Shown piece after piece: positions 25,123 through 34,675 of a stretch of 64,000 nt of DNA (its first letter is position 1; every line of letters starts with the position of its first letter). The position numbers and the translations under genes are program-made. The notes below the pieces were generated by a model. That model searched no databases and had not been told where the DNA came from. It saw only the letters and a program-made list of their open reading frames with translations. The DNA lies in assembly GCA_021789995.1 (NCBI GenBank), contig JAJYIQ010000001.1, positions 310,001 through 374,000 on the forward strand, written 5' to 3'. The stretch is from a bacterium. Lineage in GTDB: Bacteria > Patescibacteriota > Microgenomatia > UBA1406 > GWC2-37-13.

Positions 25123-26004
25123 TCAATCCTTTGTAGCATATTGCGAAGCTACCCAGCCTTCATCGAAGCTTCCTGATACTAATCCTGTATTATTACCGTT
25201 AAATTTGATTTTATACCAATTAGGCTTTTCATCAAGCAACGGATACTTTTGCCCCGGCTTGACTTTTGCTTCCTCGCTGGCGTCAATCGAGGCGTCCGCC
25301 CGCACCCGCAACCATCCCTGCGGAGTATCATTAATTGTTACCGTGCTTCCTGATTGCGTTTGGGCGCTGCCGGAAGCGGTTTGATCGGTCGGGATAGGAG
25401 TCGGCGCTTTTTGGCTTTGGTCAATCGCCAATTTGAAAGAAGCATCGACCCGATAACCGGCATCGACATTGACTTTTTGCGTCCGGCGGAAAAACCCGGG
25501 CATAAATACTGATATCTCGTGATCACCCTTAATGACATCTTCCATAACTAAAGGAGCTACTCCCTTTTCATCATTATCCAAAGTCACGATCGCTCCCTGC
25601 GGTTCCGTCTCCACGTATATTTCACCATAACCACTGTTTTTTGGCGGCGTATTCATTTTTCGGGTCGTAAAAATTTCCCCGGCCGTCGTCATGTCCGATG
25701 ACCCCAATTCCCGGTTCACATAAGTCAGGGCATTTTTATAAATTTTAATTTTTCCATTCCACGAAGCCGTTTCCGTCGCCGTCCCTTCGGGAATAAGCTT
25801 GATTAAATATTCACCGACTTTATATTTATCTTCGTAGGGCGTTTTACCGACAGCGACATTATCGATAAAAACGCTGGCCGTCGGCGAGGAAATAACCCTC
25901 AATCTACCGTAAACGTTTTGAGTATCAAGGAAGAAAAAGCGGACGAAGACATAGCCGGCAAAAAGGATAATCAACACCAAAAGAAGTATTAGCTTACTTT
26001 TCAT
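25123..26004 (-). CDS. Membrane-anchored PEGA-domain protein with C-terminal SH3-like domain
   Basis: 293 residues from the ATG at 26004. One N-terminal membrane anchor (about 4-22), then two PEGA repeats (GRLRVISSPTASVFIDNVAVGKTPY and GEIYVETEPQGAIVTLDNDEKGVAPL, only key G, P and D residues matter; about 33-60 and 128-152), a Ser/Thr/Pro linker and a bacterial SH3 segment (GWLRVRADAS to WYKIKF). Likely an extracytoplasmic cell-wall or surface protein. I chose the second ATG because the first (26010) is only 4 nt after the -10. Convergent and abutting the DPM/GtrA gene. Confidence 0.85.
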   Translation of the reverse strand: MKSKLILLLVLIILFAGYVFVRFFFLDTQNVYGRLRVISSPTASVFIDNVAVGKTPYEDKYKVGEYLIKLIPEGTATETASWNGKIKIYKNALTYVNRELGSSDMTTAGEIFTTRKMNTPPKNSGYGEIYVETEPQGAIVTLDNDEKGVAPLVMEDVIKGDHEISVFMPGFFRRTQKVNVDAGYRVDASFKLAIDQSQKAPTPIPTDQTASGSAQTQSGSTVTINDTPQGWLRVRADASIDASEEAKVKPGQKYPLLDEKPNWYKIKFNGNNTGLVSGSFDEGWVASQYATKD

Positions 26005-26014
26005 ATGCATTACT

Positions 26015-26043
26015 ATTGTATGAAAGCTTCATCCGGATTGCAA
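26015..26043 (-). promoter_or_regulatory. Promoter of PEGA-domain gene
   Basis: Reverse strand TTGCAA (26043-26038), 17-nt spacer, TACAAT (26020-26015). It lies in the 81-nt divergent gap shared with argS, whose own extended -10 (TGCTATCAT, -10 at 26072-26077) is 8 nt before the argS ATG. Confidence 0.65.
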
Positions 26044-26085
26044 GAATTAAATATACGCCCTGATTTTATGCTATCATATAAGGCA

Positions 26086-27783
26086 ATGGAAAAAGACAAA
26101 ATCAAAAAAAATTTAGCGGCGGCCCTGGTAAAAATCGGTGCCGGAAATATTGATGCCGACCTCGAACATCCGGCCAACAGCCGCTTCGGCGATTACTCCA
26201 CCAGTATTGCTCTCAAACTAACAAAACAGCTGAAAAAAAATCCGCTGGAAATCGCCCAAATGATTGCCGATAATTTTCCCAAAATCGATCTTGTTGCCAA
26301 AATCGACATCGTCAAACCGGGGTTTGTTAACTTCTGGCTGGCAACGGATTATTTGATAAACGATACCCGGAATATAGCCGAAGAAAATATTACCTATCCT
26401 AAATTTTATCTGGGAAAAGAACACAAAATCATGGTGGAATTCGCCCACCCCAATACCCACAAACTTTTTCATATCGGCCATTTAAGAAACATTTCGACCG
26501 GCGAAGCGATTGTCCGGATTCTGGAAGCGGCCGGGAACAAGGTGATAAGAACGAATTATCAGGGCGATGTCGGTTTGCATATTGCAAAATGTTTATATCA
26601 AATCCGTAATTCGCAATCCGCAATTAGTAATTATAAATCGTTAAACGATAAAATAAAATTCCTGGGAGAAGCCTACGCCAAAGGCCAGCAGACGTATGAA
26701 ACCAATGAAAAAACCAAGCAGGAAATTCTCGATATCAATCGGATGATTTATGAACAGGATCCAAAAATCATGAAATTATGGAAAGAAACCCGCCAGTGGA
26801 GTCTGGAATATTATGAAGAAATATATAGACGGGTCGGCAGCCATTTCGATCGCCTCTATTTCGAAAGCGAACTGACGAAGCGGGGAATCGAACTTTGCCG
26901 TCAGGCGCAAGATATGGGGCTACTCGAAAAAAGCCAGGGAGCAATCGTTTTTAACGGTAAAAAATATGGATTGGACACGCGGGTATTTATTAATTCCCTT
27001 GGTCTGCCGACTTATGAAGGCAAGGAACTGGCCCTCGCCGAAAAGGAATTTTCCGACTTCGACGAATTGGATAAAAATATCCATGTCGTCACCCCTGAAC
27101 AAAAAAGTTTTTTTAACGTCACTTTCAAAGTCGAGCAATTGCTTGATCCGAAAAAGTACGATAACAAACAATATCACCTGGTTTATGAGTGGGTAAATTT
27201 ACGCTCCGGCAAAATGTCTTCCCGGGAAGGCAATGTCATCGAAGGTAATTGGCTTTTGGACGAGACCAAAAGAAAAATTCAGGAAAGTTACAAATGCGAC
27301 GATATGGTTGCGGAAACTCTGGCGGTGGCCGCCGTCAAATATTCATTCCTCAAAACCGGAACGGAAAACCAGATCGCTTTTGATTTTAACGAATCAATAT
27401 CACTTGAGGGCAATTCCGGCCCTTATCTTTTATATACATATGTCCGTACCCAAAGTGTGCTAAAAAAAGCCGTTAACCAAGTTAGTCACGATCGTGATCT
27501 AATTGGTAACAATGATCTGAACACGGAAGAAAGCGATGTATTGCGGACCTTATACCATTTCCCGGAAATTGTCGGCAAGGCCGCCGCCAATTTCGCCCCC
27601 AACCTCATTGCCAATTACCTTTATGACCTGGCCCAGAAATTCAACCTTTTTTATCAGAAACAACCGATTCTGAAAGCCAAAGGAAAAACACGTAACTTAC
27701 GATTAACGTTGACACGGGCAACCGCCAATGTGTTAAAAAACGGACTTTATCTGCTTGGGATCAATACCGTTGACAAGATGTAA
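26086..27783 (+). CDS. argS: Arginyl-tRNA synthetase
   Basis: 565 residues from the ATG at 26086; earlier in-frame codons overlap the divergent promoter. Class Ia: N-terminal additional domain with SRFGDYSTSIAL, the HIGH motif as HKLFHIGHLRN (about 124-134), NYQGDVGLHIAK, a KMSKS equivalent GKMSSREGNV (about 377-386), and a C-terminal anticodon-binding DALR domain. A stretch QIRNSQSAISNY (about 173-184) is encoded by a low-complexity repeat and looks like an in-frame insertion in a surface loop. Confidence 0.95.
   Translation: MEKDKIKKNLAAALVKIGAGNIDADLEHPANSRFGDYSTSIALKLTKQLKKNPLEIAQMIADNFPKIDLVAKIDIVKPGFVNFWLATDYLINDTRNIAEENITYPKFYLGKEHKIMVEFAHPNTHKLFHIGHLRNISTGEAIVRILEAAGNKVIRTNYQGDVGLHIAKCLYQIRNSQSAISNYKSLNDKIKFLGEAYAKGQQTYETNEKTKQEILDINRMIYEQDPKIMKLWKETRQWSLEYYEEIYRRVGSHFDRLYFESELTKRGIELCRQAQDMGLLEKSQGAIVFNGKKYGLDTRVFINSLGLPTYEGKELALAEKEFSDFDELDKNIHVVTPEQKSFFNVTFKVEQLLDPKKYDNKQYHLVYEWVNLRSGKMSSREGNVIEGNWLLDETKRKIQESYKCDDMVAETLAVAAVKYSFLKTGTENQIAFDFNESISLEGNSGPYLLYTYVRTQSVLKKAVNQVSHDRDLIGNNDLNTEESDVLRTLYHFPEIVGKAAANFAPNLIANYLYDLAQKFNLFYQKQPILKAKGKTRNLRLTLTRATANVLKNGLYLLGINTVDKM
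26601..26633 (+). repeat. Low-complexity CGTAATTCGCAAT-type repeat inside argS
   Basis: A run of near-identical units (CCGTAATT, CGCAATC, CGCAATT, AGTAATTA) within argS. The same kind of run, on the other strand, lies inside the metallo-hydrolase gene at 36873-36909. Both keep the reading frame and add about a dozen Asn/Ile/Ser-rich residues. Confidence 0.6.
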
Positions 27784-27798
27784 TTAGCAATAAAAAAT

Positions 27799-29094
27799 AT
27801 GGCGTTATACATATGCAGTAACTGCGGTTACGGTTCCGCTTCCTGGATGGGCCGCTGTCCCGATTGCGGTCAATGGAATACGCTGGTGGCCCAGGCGGAG
27901 GGAAAAAAGAAAAAAAATGAAGCCGTCAAAAAGCTGGAAATTACTTCACTGGCCAAAATCAATCCGCTCGCAAAGAGCCGGCAGCCGACCGGTATTTACG
28001 AATTTGATCGGGTGTTGGGCGGCGGTTTTGTTGCGGGCGAAGTAGTCCTATTGACCGGCGAGCCGGGAGTGGGGAAATCGACGCTCGTCCTCCAATCATT
28101 GCAAAAAACCAAAGCTCTTTACATTTCCGGTGAGGAATCGGCCGAGCAGGTCAAAGACCGGGCCCAAAGATTAAATATTAATTTGGATAATTTCTATTTT
28201 TCCGATAATCTACAGGTTGAAGGTATTGTTGAAGGGGTGGAGAATTTGGGCGAGAAATTGGACGTACTCATTATCGATTCCATTCAAACCGTCTATTCCA
28301 AAGATATCGACGGCACCGCTGGCAGTATCAGCCAGCTTAAGGAAACGAGTGCTCGTCTCATCTCCCTCGCCAAAAAACAGAAAATCACTGTCGTCCTTAT
28401 CGGCCATATCACTAAGGAAGGGGAGATCGCCGGTCCGAAAACACTCGAACATTTTGTCGATTGCGTTCTTAATTTCGAAGGTGAGCGGCTGTCGAATTTC
28501 CGGCTGCTGCGGGCGAGCAAAAACCGCTTCGGACCCACCGATGAAATCGGCATTTTTGAAATGAAAGGCGGCGGCTTGGTGGAAATATCCAACCCGCTGG
28601 TTTTCCTGGAGAATAACAAGGAACTGGCGCCGGGAAAAGCGATCATCGGCATTTCCGAGGGAAAACGCGTCCTTTTTTATGAAATCCAAAGTTTGGTCGC
28701 CAACACGGCGATGCCCGTTCCCCGCCGCGTCATCAAAGGATTGGACTACAACAAATCGCTTTTGCTTTTGGCGGTCATCAAAAAATACGCTAATATCCCG
28801 TTGGACAAATATTATGATGTCTATGTCAATGTTATCGGCGGCTTTACCGTCAAATCCACCGGTGCCGATCTTGGTTTCATTGCCTCGCTTATGTCTTCAT
28901 ATAAAAACGCCCCTTTGCCACCGAATTCTTTATATGTCGGCGAGGTGGGATTAAGAGGAGAAGTCCGCAGCGTCCGGTCGGAAGACAAAATCATCAAAGA
29001 AGCCGGCCGGCTGGGGTTCAAAAAAATTTTTTCCTCCAAAAATCTGAAAAATATCAAGGATCTTACGGAGAGTTTTTATAAAAAGTCTTTCTGA
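27799..29094 (+). CDS. radA: DNA repair protein RadA (Sms)
   Basis: 431 residues. N-terminal zinc finger CSNCG-x-CPDCG (6-26), RecA-like core with GEPGVGKSTL (about 90-99), Walker B LIIDSIQ, the RadA-specific KNRFG (about 240) and a C-terminal Lon-like domain with GADLGFIASLMSSYK. It drives branch migration of recombination intermediates. It follows argS by 15 nt on the same strand and its last 32 nt overlap the convergent RodZ-like gene. Confidence 0.96.
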   Translation: MALYICSNCGYGSASWMGRCPDCGQWNTLVAQAEGKKKKNEAVKKLEITSLAKINPLAKSRQPTGIYEFDRVLGGGFVAGEVVLLTGEPGVGKSTLVLQSLQKTKALYISGEESAEQVKDRAQRLNINLDNFYFSDNLQVEGIVEGVENLGEKLDVLIIDSIQTVYSKDIDGTAGSISQLKETSARLISLAKKQKITVVLIGHITKEGEIAGPKTLEHFVDCVLNFEGERLSNFRLLRASKNRFGPTDEIGIFEMKGGGLVEISNPLVFLENNKELAPGKAIIGISEGKRVLFYEIQSLVANTAMPVPRRVIKGLDYNKSLLLLAVIKKYANIPLDKYYDVYVNVIGGFTVKSTGADLGFIASLMSSYKNAPLPPNSLYVGEVGLRGEVRSVRSEDKIIKEAGRLGFKKIFSSKNLKNIKDLTESFYKKSF

Positions 29095-29689
29095 TTGTCG
29101 CTTTTTTACCATTGGCGCCGGTGAGGTCAATCGTCAAAACGTTTTGGCCATTATGCAAGGGGAGGCTATATTTGAAAATCCCGTCTTTATCCTGAAAAAC
29201 CCGGTCCCCGGAAATCGTTATCATCGCGTCCTTGTCGGTTTTACCGGTTACTTCTACGGCAGTTTCCGTCGTAAAGTGATCAGACTTTGGCGACATAAAT
29301 ACAATTGACGGCGGCGAAAGATAACTCTTCATCTGGAAACCGAAATAAGCAAAGAAAATAAGGAAAATACCGGTTAAAATCATAATAACTACTTTTTTGG
29401 TTTCCGGAGTAAGGTAAGCACTGGCAATCCGCCGTTTGAACCGGACGTCTTCTTTTTTTTCGTAATCGCGGCGGAAAAAAGCAAGCATTTTTTTTGGGTC
29501 GAGCTCTAAAAAATCAGCATAGTTTTTGATGATACCGGTAATATAAATTTTCGAAGAAAAAAAATTCCAATCGTTGTTTTCAACAGCCTGGAGGAATTTT
29601 GTCCGAATCTTAATTTGCTTTTCAACGTCAGTCAGTTGAATATTTTTGGATTCACGTTGATGTTTGAGGATTTCACCGACGGTTAGCAT
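29063..29689 (-). CDS. RodZ-like membrane protein with N-terminal HTH
   Basis: 208 residues. HTH_25-type helix-turn-helix at the N-terminus (VGEILKHQRESKNIQLTDVE, key residues L, R, L; about 4-23, then KIYITGIIKNYADFLELD), a membrane helix (about 104-122), and a periplasmic domain with a bacterial Ig-like pattern (GKTDKDAMITISGD). RodZ links the cell-shape machinery to the membrane; an MreB was not seen in this window. A TATACT -10 (29702-29697) is 7 nt before the ATG with TTCATA 17 nt further, so the message is probably leaderless. Confidence 0.82.
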   Translation of the reverse strand: MLTVGEILKHQRESKNIQLTDVEKQIKIRTKFLQAVENNDWNFFSSKIYITGIIKNYADFLELDPKKMLAFFRRDYEKKEDVRFKRRIASAYLTPETKKVVIMILTGIFLIFFAYFGFQMKSYLSPPSIVFMSPKSDHFTTETAVEVTGKTDKDAMITISGDRVFQDKDGIFKYSLPLHNGQNVLTIDLTGANGKKATIRKTFYKNSP

Positions 29690-29697
29690 AGATTAAA

Positions 29698-29726
29698 GTA
29701 TAAAGTATGAGGTATGAAGTATGAAG
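29698..29726. repeat. Tandem GTATGA(A/G) repeat
   Basis: Four imperfect copies of a GTATGAAG/GTATGAGG unit lie in the gap between the RodZ-like gene and efp and contain the -35/-10 region of the former. Each copy resembles a -10/-35 element on the minus strand (TTCATAC). Confidence 0.55.
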
Positions 29727-29760
29727 CACAAAAATACTTTATACTCTATATTCCATACGT

Positions 29761-30321
29761 TTATACCCTCCCGGTATATTCCCCCGTTTCCGGATTTACA
29801 GTAATGGTTTCGCCCACTTTGATAAATATCGGTACCAGGACGGTGACGCCTGTCTCCAGTTTGACCGGTTTTTTGGCGCCCGATACCGTATCACCTTTAG
29901 CCGCCTCTTCCGCCTCCATCACTTTGAGCTGAACACTTAACGGTGATTTAACCGACAGTGGCTTATCATCGTGAAGAAAGACAAACATTTTCATCCCTTC
30001 CTTGAAAAACTTGGCCGTATCACCGACGACCTCTTTGGGAACGGAGTACTGATTATAATTACGTTCATTCATGTAATAAAGGTTTTCGTTGTCCTGATAA
30101 AGGTATTGCATTTCAACGCTTTCGACATCAACCGTCTCCACCTGCTCATTGGATTTATAGGCATATTCGATATTTTTACCCGAAAGGAGATTTTTGATAC
30201 GGGTTTTCATCAGAGCACTTCCTTTGCCCGGGGAATAAAAGTCGGCTTTCTGGACCTGCCAGATTTCTCCCTGGTACATGACAAATTCCCCTTTTTTCAA
30301 ATTACCGGCGTTTGTTTTCAT
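29761..30321 (-). CDS. efp: Elongation factor P
   Basis: 186 residues, the usual EF-P length: KOW-like N-domain (LKKGEFVMYQGEIWQVQKADFYSPGKGSA, where key residues are G, G, P and the tip K in PGKGSA near residue 34), then the two OB domains ending INPETGEY-like TVNPETGEYTGRV. EF-P relieves stalling at polyproline, relevant here as several window proteins are Pro-rich. Lys at the loop tip (PGKG) is the site that some bacteria modify; no modification gene is seen nearby. Confidence 0.96.
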   Translation of the reverse strand: MKTNAGNLKKGEFVMYQGEIWQVQKADFYSPGKGSALMKTRIKNLLSGKNIEYAYKSNEQVETVDVESVEMQYLYQDNENLYYMNERNYNQYSVPKEVVGDTAKFFKEGMKMFVFLHDDKPLSVKSPLSVQLKVMEAEEAAKGDTVSGAKKPVKLETGVTVLVPIFIKVGETITVNPETGEYTGRV

Positions 30322-30329
30322 AAAGGTAT

Positions 30330-30358
30330 ATTTTAACGTTTCAGCCGCATTTTTGCAA
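30330..30358 (-). promoter_or_regulatory. efp: efp promoter
   Basis: Reverse strand TTGCAA (30358-30353), 17-nt spacer, TAAAAT (30335-30330); the efp ATG is 8 nt after the -10, so the mRNA should be leaderless. Confidence 0.7.
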
Positions 30359-30368
30359 TCGGAACCGG

Positions 30369-30467
30369 TATCGTTCTGGAGTCTCGAGCGTAACTAAGGG
30401 ACGATATAATCTGTTTAGGATACTATCAGTATCTGCCGGCTGGCGGGACAGTCCAGCATGACAACAA
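30369..30467. repeat. Diverged intergenic copy of the miaB palindromic element
   Basis: This stretch keeps the layout of the element in miaB: CTGGAG near the left end, CGATATAATCTGTTTAGGAT with CTATC forming the first hairpin, GCCGGC in the second, and CCAGCATGACAACAA at the right end (identical 15 nt to 17655-17669). The rest of 30468-30615 holds no gene I can see. Confidence 0.55.
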
Positions 30468-30615
30468 ATTCTGCTTGGCTTGACAAGAAGAAAATTAAAA
30501 TCTGTGGTTTGTTATTGCGACTTTATTTAGGTGAAGTTCGGCAACATGTCAATATCCGACTTCAGCTCAAGTTAAATGCCCGACGACAATCCAAGAATTA
30601 AGTTCTAAAAAATAA

Positions 30616-31479
30616 TTAAATCTCTCTCTGCAATTCCTCAAGCAGTTTTTTTGCTTTTCCCGATATGTTTTGCGGGACGTGAATTTTGTAGATGACGTAT
30701 TCGTCGCCTTTTTGGGAACTATTCGGGTAGGGGATACCCTGACTGCGAAGACGAACCGTTGTTCCCGACTGGGTCCCGGGGCGGATTTTTAATTTTACCG
30801 AACCGTCAACAGTTGGCACGTCAACGATACCACCCAATATTGCCGTCGGATAAGAAATTTCTTTTTCCAGATAAATATCCTGCCCTTCCCGCTTAAAATA
30901 AGGATGGGGACGGACGCGGACCTGCAAGTCAAAATCGGAAAAACGGATATGCATGCCGTTGTCGACCCCGGCCGGAATCTTGATCGTTTTCCGCTGACCT
31001 TTGATGACGGTTTCTTTTTTTACGCCATGAACGGCTTCGTCAAAAGAGAGTTCGATTTCGTAAACATCCCGCCTGGCGCTCCGCCGGCTGCGGCCGCCAA
31101 AAGGCGACTCGAAACCAAAAAATTGTTCGAAGATTTCAAATGGATCGGAAAAACCACTGAAATCCGCTCCTTCGAACGGATTACCTTGGCCGCCAAAGTT
31201 TGTATAAGTATAAAACGGTCCCTGCTGGTCATATCCCTGCGGTCCGCCAGCTGAACCGCCGCGCTGAAACGCCGCCTCACCATATTGGTCGTAAACTTCC
31301 TTTTTTTTGGGATCAGATAAAACTTCAAAGGCCTTATTGATTTCCTTGAATTTTTCGGACGCCTCCGGCGCTTTATTACGATCAGGGTGCCACTTGAGAG
31401 CTTGCTTTCTGTAAGCTGTTTTTATATCGGCGTCCGTTGCGTTCTTTGGTACACCAAGGATTTCATAATAATCGGCCAT
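30616..31479 (-). CDS. dnaJ: DnaJ-type co-chaperone without zinc finger (CbpA-like)
   Basis: 287 residues. J-domain with [17 protein letters not shown] and the HPD tripeptide (about 31-33), a Gly/Phe-rich linker (about 73-130) and the two C-terminal substrate domains ([29 protein letters not shown]). The four CxxCxGxG zinc-finger repeats of true DnaJ are missing, so it is a class B J-protein that fills the DnaJ slot of the hrcA-grpE-dnaK operon, 5 nt after dnaK. Confidence 0.9.
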   Translation of the reverse strand: MADYYEILGVPKNATDADIKTAYRKQALKWHPDRNKAPEASEKFKEINKAFEVLSDPKKKEVYDQYGEAAFQRGGSAGGPQGYDQQGPFYTYTNFGGQGNPFEGADFSGFSDPFEIFEQFFGFESPFGGRSRRSARRDVYEIELSFDEAVHGVKKETVIKGQRKTIKIPAGVDNGMHIRFSDFDLQVRVRPHPYFKREGQDIYLEKEISYPTAILGGIVDVPTVDGSVKLKIRPGTQSGTTVRLRSQGIPYPNSSQKGDEYVIYKIHVPQNISGKAKKLLEELQREI

Positions 31480-31484
31480 AATGG

Positions 31485-33392
31485 TTAGCTGACAACTTCA
31501 CCCTCTTCTACATCTTTCCCCTTTTTCTTATTATCTTCGCCGCCTTCATTCGGCGGGGGATTATGCGGTCCCTGGGGGCCTTGCGGACCGGCTTGACCCT
31601 GTTGTCCATACATTGACTGGCCGATTTTGGACAGTTCGTCGGACAAATCCTTGGTTTTTTGCTCTAATTCCGACGTGCTCACTTTTTCCAGGGAATCCTT
31701 CAAATCCTTGATTTTTTTCTCAACCGCTTCCTTGACATCCTTCGGTGCTTTATCGCCGGCGTCTTTTAATGATTTCTCGGCGACATAAATCATGTTGTCC
31801 GCTTTATTCCTGGCTTCAATTTTCTCTTTTTCCGCTTTGTCTTCTTCGACGTGTTTTTCCGCCGCTTCTTTCATTTTTTCGATTTCTTCCTTTGTCAAAC
31901 CGGTTGAACCGGTAATTTTAATGCTCTGGACTTTACCGGTTGCTTTATCTTTGGCCGTCACCGTCAGAATGCCGTTGGCATCAATATCGAATGTGACTTC
32001 GACCTGCGGCACTCCCCGCGGCGCCGGCGGAATCCCCTGCAAGATAAAGCGGCCCAATGATTTATTGTCGCGGGCCATCGGTCTTTCTCCCTGCAAGACG
32101 TTAATTTCCACCTGCGTCTGGTTATCGCCGGCAGTGGAAAAGACTTCCGATTTCGATGTCGGTACGGTCGTGTTGCGGGTAATAAGTGGCGTCGTCACCC
32201 CTCCCAATGTTTCTACACCAAGCGTTAACGGTGTAACATCCAAGAGGACTACGTCTTTCGTTTCTCCGGTTAATACACCGGCCTGAATGGCGGCGCCGAT
32301 GGCCACGACTTCATCCGGATTGACCGAACGATTCGGCTCTTTGCCGAAGAAACTTTTAACTGTTTCGACGACTTTCGGCATCCGCGTCATACCACCGACC
32401 AGAACTACTTCATTAATTTGCGATTTATCGACTTTTGCGTCTTTTAAACAGGCTTTTACCGGATCAAGGGTTTTTTCGATCAGGTCGCCAACCAATGATT
32501 CCAATTTGGCCCGCGTCAGTTTCATAACTAAGTGCTGCGGCTGACCGTCCTTTACAGTAACAAACGGCAGGTTGATTTCGCTTTCCATGGACGAGGATAA
32601 CTCTATTTTTGCTTTTTCCGCCGCATCCCGCAACCGTTGCAGCGCCTGGCTGTCGCGGCGCAAATCGACGCCGTTCTCTTTTTTGAATTCATCGGCAATA
32701 TAATCAAGAATCACTTTATCGAAATCGTCTCCGCCTAAGTGGGTGTCGCCATTGGTCGCTTTGACCTGGAAAACTCCCTCACCCAATTCAAGCACGGTAA
32801 TATCGAAAGTGCCGCCACCCAAATCATAAACGGCAATTGTATGGGTATGCTTTTTATCCAAACCGTAAGCAAGTGCCGCCGCTGTCGGTTCATTGAGAAT
32901 GCGGACGACTTCCATACCGGCAATCTCACCCGCCTGTTTGGTAGCCTGCCGCTGCGAATCGTCGAAATACGCGGGGACGGTGATGACAGCCTGACTAACT
33001 TTATCGCCGAGATAAGCTTCGGCATCACTTTTTATTTTTTGCAAAATCATTGCCGAAATCTCCTGCGGCGTAAACGTTTTGCCGTCAACTTCGACATCGG
33101 CCATGCCGTCACGGCCCTCGACGATTTTATACGGCAACCATTTTTTATCGTATTGCACTGAGGGATCACTATAACGACGTCCCATTAACCGCTTAATGGA
33201 GAAGATCGTGTTTTTGGCGTTGATGATCATTTGCCTTTTAGCAACATCACCGACGATTCTTTTAATCGGATCGGCGACTGAAGGAATGACGTTTCGTCCT
33301 TCTTGTGAATGAATAACTTTCGGCTTGCCGCCTTCCATGACGGCGACGCAAGAATTGGTTGTACCGAGATCAATCCCGATAATTTTTGCCAT
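31485..33392 (-). CDS. dnaK: Chaperone DnaK (Hsp70)
   Basis: 635 residues, full length. [14 protein letters not shown] (5-18), [14 protein letters not shown] (about 190), [11 protein letters not shown] (about 330), interdomain linker [12 protein letters not shown], substrate domain, helical lid and a Gly/Gln/Pro-rich tail. The missing loop found in Gram-positive DnaK is not missing here ([15 protein letters not shown] is intact). ATP-driven folding chaperone with GrpE and the J-protein encoded beside it. Confidence 0.98.
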   Translation of the reverse strand: MAKIIGIDLGTTNSCVAVMEGGKPKVIHSQEGRNVIPSVADPIKRIVGDVAKRQMIINAKNTIFSIKRLMGRRYSDPSVQYDKKWLPYKIVEGRDGMADVEVDGKTFTPQEISAMILQKIKSDAEAYLGDKVSQAVITVPAYFDDSQRQATKQAGEIAGMEVVRILNEPTAAALAYGLDKKHTHTIAVYDLGGGTFDITVLELGEGVFQVKATNGDTHLGGDDFDKVILDYIADEFKKENGVDLRRDSQALQRLRDAAEKAKIELSSSMESEINLPFVTVKDGQPQHLVMKLTRAKLESLVGDLIEKTLDPVKACLKDAKVDKSQINEVVLVGGMTRMPKVVETVKSFFGKEPNRSVNPDEVVAIGAAIQAGVLTGETKDVVLLDVTPLTLGVETLGGVTTPLITRNTTVPTSKSEVFSTAGDNQTQVEINVLQGERPMARDNKSLGRFILQGIPPAPRGVPQVEVTFDIDANGILTVTAKDKATGKVQSIKITGSTGLTKEEIEKMKEAAEKHVEEDKAEKEKIEARNKADNMIYVAEKSLKDAGDKAPKDVKEAVEKKIKDLKDSLEKVSTSELEQKTKDLSDELSKIGQSMYGQQGQAGPQGPQGPHNPPPNEGGEDNKKKGKDVEEGEVVS

Positions 33393-33417
33393 AGTAATAA
33401 TTTTGAACTTTTAATTT

Positions 33418-33888
33418 TTAACTTTTAACCTTTTTGCTCACTTTCACTTGTGCCGGTCTTAATGCTTTACCGTTAAACCGATACCCTTTCCGTAAAACTT
33501 CAACGACCACGTTGTCATTTTCGCCCGGCACGATATCGATCGCTTCGGCCACCTGTGGATCGAATTCTTTCCCAATAACGGGAATTTCTTCCAAACCGGT
33601 ATCTTTCAGTATGCCGTAAAAATGATTCTTGGCAATTTTTAAACCTTCATCTTTAATGAAAACCTGCGCCTGTTCCAGATTATCCAAAAAAGGTAACAGT
33701 TTTAATAGGAGGTGGGCATTGGCGCCTTTGACCATTTCCTGCTCTTCGCTCCTTACACGCTTTTCGAAATTCTGGTAATCGGCCAAGGCCCGTAAATATT
33801 TACTTTTATAATCGTCTTTTTCTTTTTTTATCTTCTCCAATTCACTATCTACCTTTGCTCCGTCGGACGGCGGATTTTTATCATCCAT
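33418..33888 (-). CDS. grpE: Nucleotide exchange factor GrpE
   Basis: 156 residues. A long N-terminal coiled coil (about 14-60, SELEKIKKEKDDYKSKYLRA with heptads) containing ADYQNFEKR, then the beta-domain with GLEEIPVIGKEFDPQVAEAI and the VVEVLRKGYRFNGKALRPAQVKVSK end, classical for GrpE. It lies 9 nt after hrcA and 25 nt before dnaK. Confidence 0.95.
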   Translation of the reverse strand: MDDKNPPSDGAKVDSELEKIKKEKDDYKSKYLRALADYQNFEKRVRSEEQEMVKGANAHLLLKLLPFLDNLEQAQVFIKDEGLKIAKNHFYGILKDTGLEEIPVIGKEFDPQVAEAIDIVPGENDNVVVEVLRKGYRFNGKALRPAQVKVSKKVKS

Positions 33889-33897
33889 AATCTGTTT

Positions 33898-34638
33898 TTA
33901 TGCCCCCTGACTTCTAACAATCTCCTCGATGAGGTGCGAGAAGTATTTTATCTGGGGAATAATTTCATCATAATACATTCTTTTCGGACCGACAACCCCA
34001 ATTATCCCTTTGAGAAGCGGCCCTTCAAACTCGCCAAAAACGCTGGCACAGGCTTCAAATTGCGGGTCGCGGAAATCTTCCTCGCCCAACATGTATAAAA
34101 TCTCTTCTTCCAGTTTACCGAAATTGTCAAGCACCCTCTCCCAGTAACTAACTTCATCCAACCGCTCAAACAGATTACGCGATAAATTAATATCGAAAAA
34201 TTCTGGCTTGGTAAGCAAGTTAGCGACGCCGGAATAATAGGCATCACCTTTATTGGTAACAGTCAGGGACAATAAACCGGTTTTGTGGGACAAAACTTTG
34301 GTTGCCTGCGACAATAAACGGTGGGTTTCCGCCCGCTCGTCCCAGATGCTGTTTTTGTAGGAAACTTCATCAGTCGTTGACAAATCTTTTTGCTTCATGA
34401 GGTGTTTAATGTAGAAACGGAAACCTTGGGCGGAAGGCACGCGACCGGAGGAAAAGTGGGCTTTTTTCAGATAACCTTTTTTGGCGAGAGCGACCATTTC
34501 GTTACGGATGGTAGCCGGCGAAACACCGGGCTTGTATTTTTTTTCGAGAATGTCGCTGCCGACGGCAACACCCGTCTCAGTATATTCTTTAATAATTGCC
34601 CGTAAGATATCCACCTGTCTCTGGGTTAAATCTTCCAT
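33898..34638 (-). CDS. hrcA: Heat-inducible transcription repressor HrcA
   Basis: 246 residues from the ATG at 34638. Winged helix with LTQRQVDILRAIIKEY and VSPATIRNEMVALAKKGYL (about 3-58), then SSGRVPSAQGFRFYI, all HrcA hallmarks, and the C-terminal GIIGVVGPKRMYYDEIIPQIKYF. About 100 residues shorter than typical HrcA in the middle dimerisation region. A TTG start 9 nt earlier is possible but overlaps the -10. First gene of hrcA-grpE-dnaK-dnaJ. Confidence 0.95.
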   Translation of the reverse strand: MEDLTQRQVDILRAIIKEYTETGVAVGSDILEKKYKPGVSPATIRNEMVALAKKGYLKKAHFSSGRVPSAQGFRFYIKHLMKQKDLSTTDEVSYKNSIWDERAETHRLLSQATKVLSHKTGLLSLTVTNKGDAYYSGVANLLTKPEFFDINLSRNLFERLDEVSYWERVLDNFGKLEEEILYMLGEEDFRDPQFEACASVFGEFEGPLLKGIIGVVGPKRMYYDEIIPQIKYFSHLIEEIVRSQGA

Positions 34639-34640
34639 AT

Positions 34641-34675
34641 TTAGCAATAATAGTATATCTCTGCTAAAGTGTCAA
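34641..34675 (-). promoter_or_regulatory. hrcA promoter with CIRCE-like operator over the -10
   Basis: Reverse strand TTGACA (34675-34670), 17-nt spacer, TATTAT (34652-34647), ATG 8 nt later: a strong promoter for a leaderless mRNA. TTAGCA (34667-34662) and TGCTAA (34646-34641) are separated by exactly 15 nt, the same spacing as the outer hexamers of the HrcA operator CIRCE (TTAGCACTC-N9-GAGTGCTAA). The inner triplets do not match. Position over the -10 fits autorepression by HrcA (inference). Confidence 0.65.

Noticed and set aside
29690-29760. CRISPR-like array from the GTATGAAG repeats
   Set aside because: Units are 7-8 nt without spacers; a short tandem repeat, not a CRISPR. No cas genes occur in the window.
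31792-32286. 164-codon plus-strand frame opposite dnaK
   Set aside because: A known artefact of dnaK antisense frames; no promoter or start context.
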